From: Phalacrocorax aristotelis
Lineage: Eukaryota > Chordata > Aves > Suliformes > Phalacrocoracidae
Length of the DNA stretch: 64,000 bases
Direction of reading: 5' to 3'
Assembly (NCBI RefSeq): GCF_949628215.1
Contig: NC_134283.1
Coordinates: 23,042,975 to 23,106,974, forward strand
Every line of letters begins with the position of its first letter. Position 1 is the stretch's first letter. Positions 58,116-64,000 of this stretch are shown piece after piece. Made by a program: the position numbers and the translations under genes. The notes under the pieces are model-generated. The model was not told the origin of the DNA, ran no database searches, and was given only the letters and a program-made list of their open reading frames with translations.

Positions 58116-61100
58116 TGTCTGGAGGCAGACTGACCCACACCACCACATTTCACTTACCTATGCACAACCATTGCAAGGTAAAACACCATTCCCAGCTGCT
58201 GCTGGGATGGGGAGCAGCTGTATCACTCTGCAGACATCAGGAGAGGGGACCACACCAAAGTCAGGGCCAACAGGGCTGCCTGCAGCACTCCTCCCCTCAA
58301 CCACACTCCTGCCTGCCCTGCCAGACTGGGTACACTGAGCTAAACACTCCCTTTGCCAAGGCTCAGGTTGGTGCACTGCATGGGCTATTCTAGGTCACCA
58401 GGAGCTTGCTCGGTGCGGACCAGCTTTGCAAACAAAAGCAAGGGCAGGCTCGGCACCTGAGTCCCCACAGCACCCTCCTGCCTGCCTGCTCTCCAAAGCC
58501 CTCCCTCCTGGTTTTAAGGAGGGATGATGCCCACTGGCAGGCAGGTGTTAACCTTCCCAGCATGGGTATGGATACTCCTAGACCCAGACCATGGGAGGAG
58601 GCTTCCCGGCAGTCCATGCCCACACTAGGCGGCTGGGTGCTAGTGCAGGCAGGAGTCCGTGAGTGCAAGGGCACCCTAAGCACCAGCTGGCATCATCCAT
58701 CACCTCCCAGCACAGGATCACAGCTTTCTAGAGCCTGGTAACCCAGGACCACCCTAAGCACATTCCCCTCTCCCTGGCAGCTTCAGCAATCAGCTGTGCC
58801 AGCTGCCCACATCTGCCTGCTGCGATGCAGAGAAAGGTCTGAGCCATCGGCATACCCCTGCACCATGGGACTCTGTCCAAATTGCTCTTCTTGCTGCAGG
58901 CTGGGCCTGGAGCCACATCTTCCTCTCCCCTCTCTCCAGAGGGCAGGAGGCCAGCTCTTGGATCCAGGCCTGCCTCCCTCCACGGCTGCCCTGGAGCTGC
59001 TGCATGCTCAGCATTCCTGCTCAGCGTTGGAGCAAGGCAGTAAGCACAGGCCAGAGCTTCAAGCCTTGCACTGGGACAGCCACACGTGCTGAGCACACTC
59101 AGAGATCAGCCATCAACCCCAAGTGCAGCTGAGGTGCCTCAGCTTGGCAGGGCCTGCCATAGGCTTGGAGCTGAGCATCTCAGCATCCTGGTGCTGGGAT
59201 CCTCATCCCTCTGGGTGTCTGTTTTTGGGGAACACAACCTGCGAAAAAGCTAAGAGAGCCAGGGTGGCGCTGGTGCAGCATGAGCAATGTGAACCGGCAC
59301 TCCAGCTGACTCACCAGAGCCTCGGCTGTGCTCAGGAACTGGCCGGCAGTGGGAAAAGCTGTGCCAGCAGGACCTCTGAGCTCTGCTGGAACCTTTCCCC
59401 AGCACGCTTGGGGCCAGCGTGCAGCAGCAGCTGTCTGGGGCACAGCCCTGACCCAGCCTGTCCCTCTCTGTGGGGCAGAGCTGCCTGTCCCAGCACTTTG
59501 CCTGCCCGTAAGGCTGGGAGAAGGGAGGTGAGGACATCCCCAGAGCAGTCACAAACTTGCTTGGTGTTGGCCAGCACCGGGTCAGCTTTCCCAGACTCTG
59601 TCTGGCAAGCAAGCACCCAAGCCTGGGCTTTGAAGCAAAGCCAGAACATCCAGATTGCAACTGCATCACATTCACCCCAGCATGGTTCAAGGAGGGCAAG
59701 GAGCTCCAGAAGGATGCCATGGGCTAGTCCAGACTCTCCAGCCACCAGGCAGCTGTCCCCTTTCCTAACTCCCTTCTACATTCCAGGAAAGTGGTAGGCA
59801 GCATCTTCAAGCCCAGCCCCAGCTCAGCTTAGGAGGCTGACTGTCCCCTGGGACCACATCACCTCCAGCCACCAGACAGCTGTCCCCACCTCAGCATGGT
59901 ATGAACCATCTCACGCACACCCTGGAGTAATCACTGCAAAAGTATTCATGATTCACAAGATTTCTGCAGCCCCTCAGGGACCGTCCAACACAGAGCAGGA
60001 AAGCTGAGATCATGGACAAGCCCAGCAACCAGCCCAGCTCAGCACACATGGCCAGCAGTGGGGAGGCTGGCATGGTTGGACCACAGTCCAGCATCAGCAG
60101 CCTGAGGATTCAGCATCATGCTGGGTAAAGCTCAGCCCACTGAGTCAGCTGCTGCAGGAATACCTTGCCCCAAAGCTCAGGCCAGGCACGCTAGTGCTGT
60201 AAGGAATGCAAGAGGAAAAGGCAATTCAGAGCATGAGGTGCTTTGGAAGGGCTGAGTTTGCAAATTTGGTGGGGCTGTTTGCAAATGCACAGGAGACCCT
60301 ATGCGTACCCTGATCCGCTCCACAGTGGTCCTGAGCACTGCCGAGGCGGGGGCCCTGTCCCCTCACAAGCAGCGCCCCCTGCACCCAAAAGCACAGAGCG
60401 GCTCTGTGCGGGGGCAGCTAGCTGGCACCCAAGCATGGAAGCACTCCCTGCAGCAAGCCCCAGGCTTCAACAAAAGATCCCTCCCCTCCAAAGAAAACAA
60501 CAAAGAAAATGCTGGGATGGGGATTAAGGAAATGAAACCAGCTGTGTGGGGTAAGCATGGCTAGGAAGTGGCTGTAATAATTTCCCAGCCTGGATCCCAC
60601 AGCAAAGCACATATAAACCCAAGGGGAAATCACGTGCTGGAGAGTGCATTGGACAACTGGGAGGTTTCCCAGTGATCCTGGGCCCCAGGGAGGGGGACAG
60701 GCTCCTGGTGACCTTCTGTGCACACAAGCCTGGCACTTCCATGCTTCCTCCAGCCCTGCAGAAGAGAAGATGCAGGGAGACCTCCCATCACCACAAGCTG
60801 CACTCTGCTCCTGAAGCTGGCACCACGAGATGGTGTCCCAGGAGCTTTGCCCTCATCCTGTGCCTCTTCTGCATGTCCTGTGCTGCTGGTCTGAATTGGT
60901 CCCTGCTGGAAAGGGTGTCCCTGGAGGAAAGTGGTGGCAGCCAAATAGGCAGATCAGGGGTAAAACTAGTTGCTCAGAGCCACTGGTGGGGCAGGGGTAG
61001 CGGAGAGGGGACATGCTGGTAGCACAGATCCTGCCCCATCCTCCCTACCCCAAGTGATACTCCCCTGAGCCTTAGGACAGGGCAGTAGTGGACTGATTCT

Positions 61101-64000
61101 GCCTCTCCACTGGCCAAGCCCCCTCTCACACACCTCTAGCACATGTGTCAATGCTACCAGCCCCAGGCTGTGGCTCCAGCCAGTCTCTCCTGTATCTGTC
61201 ACATGCCCTGGCACGTCAGGGCCAGCTCTGTTTACATGTGCAAGTCTCATTCTCCTGCTGGATGAGTCAGGCTTCCCTCTGACACCCTGCCGAGGCGGCA
61301 ATGTCAGAGCCTCGGAGCTGGTCCACTGGCACAAGGCTGGGGAACGGCTGGAAAGGGCTCACACAGCCCTCTCCTTTCCATCCTGCTCAGAGCCATCTGC
61401 AGCAGCACGGAAAGCGCTGGAGGCTGGAGCTCACTGCCAGGAAGCTCTCCTTGGCTTGGCTCCACCAGGCCGGCTTCCTTCCCCTCCACCCCACAGGCAC
61501 ATCATGGCTCAGTGCAGGGGGGTTGTCAAGACCTAAGCAAGCCCTCAGCTCCTTCCAGAGGGTCTAGTGTGGGTGAGATGGCCAGGGTGCTGCTGAGGAA
61601 CCCCCATGTCTCCAAAGTCTTGGGGTGCTGGGGTATCTCCTGGGGTGCCAACTTACAGAAAAAGGAGGTCCCCTGGATTTGGGACCACGGGGGACAGAGG
61701 CTGGAGCTCAAAGGGGAAGCCAGCCCCGCCTTCCGTGTCATCCCAGGAGCTAGTGCTGCCTGCCAAGCTGGTGCTGGACTTGGGGGGTGGCAAGATGGGT
61801 GCCAGTGGCACGCCACTACCCTGCCTGTGCGCAGTTTCCCTGGTGGGACTCAGCAGTCTGTCCCCTCAAGAGGGTCTCCAGCTGAGCTGCAGTGAGGGCA
61901 GCATCCCTGGCCCTTCTCTGGGGTGACAGCAGACACCCGTGTACCCTGGCCACATCCAGCTCCCCCTGCCCTTCCACTGCTCCTAGCCCTTGCTTTCTGC
62001 TCTTTCTGCCCCACATATCACAGAGCCAGGAGAGCTGTCCGTCTCCAGAGAGAGGCCTTTTCCCTTTGCTTCCAAATTTCCCAGGGTTGGAAAAGAGCCT
62101 CGAGGCTCTTTTTTGGACACCCCCCATCTGTGTCCCCCTCACTGTGCCCGGGGCTGAGAGCAGGCTGGCTCCATGCAAGCATAATAACAAGAAGCGTGTT
62201 GGAGCTGCTGGGAAGGAGCAATGTTCCAGGATGGTATGCAGCCCTGACAGCACTGGCTCTGCTTTAAAGAGTAACTTTATCCTGTAATAACAAACAAGAG
62301 GAGCCAAGTTCCTCCCCAGCGTCACTTCCCTGGCTCTGAGGAAAGGGACACCAGGGAGAGAGCTCATCAAAATGAGCTTAGATCTTGTTCTTGCCATCAC
62401 TGGGGCTTAGTCCTCTCCCTGGAGCCAACAAGGAGGGAAAGATGCTCCAGGGGAGCAGGGCTGAGATCTGAGTAGGCATCCAGGACGTGCTGCTCTGTGT
62501 CCCACACAAAGGCTGGGACACAGACCCTGTGGCTGGAGAGACTGGGATGGTACCTGCTGATCTCCAGGGATATCCCTGAAGTCCCTGGGCCACTTGTGGG
62601 GCTTGCACAGATGTGGGTGGTGACATGCTGGGAGGCTGCCCCAGCCCACGGCATGCCCTGGGCAGCTTAACCCCATCTGCCGTCTTACGGCCCCCTGTGC
62701 ACACTCACAACACCAGAGAGGCACACTGGCAGCTCGGCATAGTACCACCTCCAGGCACATCTTCCTGGGAACTTGTTCTGCAACAGCTGGAAATTCAGGC
62801 CCAGCCAGTGATGCGGGATGGGCAGGGAGAGCCTGACTTGCACCAAAGCGCCCAGCAGGAACCTTTAAAGCAGGACTGCATCCTACAGCCAAGGACCCAC
62901 TCTGGCAGCGCTCCCCTTTCATGGGCACCGCTGGGGGCAAAGCCATGGGCAGAAGCCCAGCCGTGGGAGGGAGGGCGAGCACCTCACTGCAACCCATGTG
63001 TGCACGCTCCTGTGCTGAGTTCAGGTGGCAGCACAGCTTCCACAGCTCCCAAACTGGTAGCATTGGTTTTTTTGGATGATCCACGTGTGTGGCTGTGCCA
63101 GGTCCCCAGGGCATGGAGCAGGCTGGCTCAGACAAACCACTGGTTTATGCTGGGGGTGCACATGGGGCACTGGGTCATGCAACAGGCACGTCAACATACG
63201 TGGTGTATTTGCAGGAGAGCATGGAGCATCTCTGCATCACCCTGGCAGGCTGAACAGCTGGGTCACCTGCCTCTGCTCCTGCATGGACACCAATGCTTGG
63301 GAAAGGTGTTCCACGGTGGCCAACACCAGGGAGGACACAGCCCCAGCCTGTGCTGACAGGACACTGAGGTCCCCTCTGGGCCGGATGAGAAGCAGGGGAT
63401 CAATTTGGCAGAGTTCAGTTGCAGAAGAAGGTGACCTGGAGAAGGTTGCTGAGATATATATCTGATTTCCACTTACCCAGGGAGAAGCAGGTAGCACCTC
63501 TGGAGACCCTGGCGTTTAATTAAACCCCAGCTCTTCAAACAAAGCTGGTGAAGTGCTGCAATTTTCTTCCTCAAGATGGATTTCCTCCAATCCAAATTAG
63601 GTATTTGGGTTAAATCTGTACAAAGCTGGTAAGGCTGCTGCCTCCATGGTCCTCCCCAGCAGACATGGGGGACTTCCAGCAGATCCAACCAGCTAAAAGG
63701 GGGAAGAGAGAGCAAGGAGGGAATCATCGACACCTGAAGCCTTCAGAACCTTCTCTCCACGCTGAGATGACAATTACAGAGTCCACCCTTTGCAAGTGTG
63801 GCTGTGGGAGACCAATGGGAGACAACATGTCTTGGGGGAGACCTGTTGGGGAGTGCCGCTGGTGCCCAGGGAGGTAAAGCCTGCAGCAAGGCACCGTACC
63901 AAACTGTCCTCCCAGGGCAGCTGTGGAGTCTTCCCAGCTCTGGCTAACTGGAGCAGAGAGCAGCAGGCCAGGCAGAAGTGAGTTAAAAGCTTGAGGTGGA
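58116..64000. other. Upstream flank of RIPOR1, no gene recognised
   Basis: GC-rich sequence with many open frames of up to about 250 codons on both strands, none resembling a known protein and none flanked by convincing splice sites. The next gene expected from mammalian synteny (AGRP, opposite strand) would show a cysteine-rich C-terminal knot; no such pattern is seen. Apart from the CTCF-motif match at 60,371, I see nothing to annotate. Distal RIPOR1 first exons could lie here. Confidence 0.6.
60371..60384 (-). promoter_or_regulatory. Strong candidate CTCF-binding motif
   Basis: On the minus strand GTGCAGGGGGCGCT contains the complete GCAGGGGGCGC core. It matches 11 of 14 consensus positions on the best alignment, failing only at the three 5' bases. 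It faces the plus-strand match at 3,210. Confidence 0.55.

Noticed and set aside
59123..59797. Plus-strand open frame of 224 codons upstream of RIPOR1
   Set aside because: No domain, no convincing promoter or splice context; similar chance frames occur throughout the region.
62407..63356. Open frames of about 245 codons on both strands
   Set aside because: They overlap each other on opposite strands and resemble no family. I also looked for AGRP here because of synteny and found no cysteine-knot pattern.

Overview
This window is vertebrate nuclear DNA, almost certainly from a bird. Evidence: coding exons are short and separated by canonical GT-AG introns; the only recognisable interspersed repeats are CR1-type LINE fragments; and two genes match vertebrate CTCF and RIPOR1 (FAM65A) almost exon by exon. 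Both genes lie on the minus strand in the order RIPOR1 then CTCF, which is the order I recall for human 16q22. The species cannot be named from the sequence alone.

Region 1 (1-25,060) is the 5' part of CTCF. It holds the ZF1 exon (1-77, cut by the window edge), the exon with the start codon and the whole N-terminal domain (719-1511, ATG at 1499-1497), a long AT-rich 5' intron of about 23 kb, and a CpG-island promoter (about 23,380-25,060) with a strong first-exon donor at 24,391/24,392. The intron carries several CR1 fragments, a perfect G-quadruplex motif and a good match to CTCF's own binding motif.

Region 2 (25,060-31,250) is intergenic and holds two CR1 remnants.

Region 3 (31,250-about 56,000) is RIPOR1, running right to left. 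I could place 21 constitutive coding exons whose phases all join. They give 3,126 nt of CDS (1,041 residues plus stop), from ATG 44,109 to stop 32,097. One further in-frame 162-nt cassette exon (38,452-38,613) would add 54 residues. Three tandem-repeat arrays lie in the introns around the large central exon; two of them start 12-14 bp from a splice donor. Intron 1 is about 11 kb. A second CpG island (about 54,740-56,060) is the likely RIPOR1 promoter, and a candidate first exon there joins in frame with exon 2.

Region 4 (56,100-64,000) is upstream flank with two CR1 pieces, a GGAAT/AGAAT pentanucleotide array and a strong CTCF-motif match on the minus strand.

Functionally, CTCF is the zinc-finger protein that anchors cohesin loops; its cohesin-contact YDF motif is encoded here at residues 226-228. 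RIPOR1 is a Rho effector involved in Golgi reorientation and cell polarity. They are neighbours by old synteny and I see no evidence that they act together. The best regulatory lead is that CTCF-motif matches at 3,210 (+) and 60,371 (-) face each other across both promoters. No tRNA, rRNA, CRISPR array or prokaryotic system is present.
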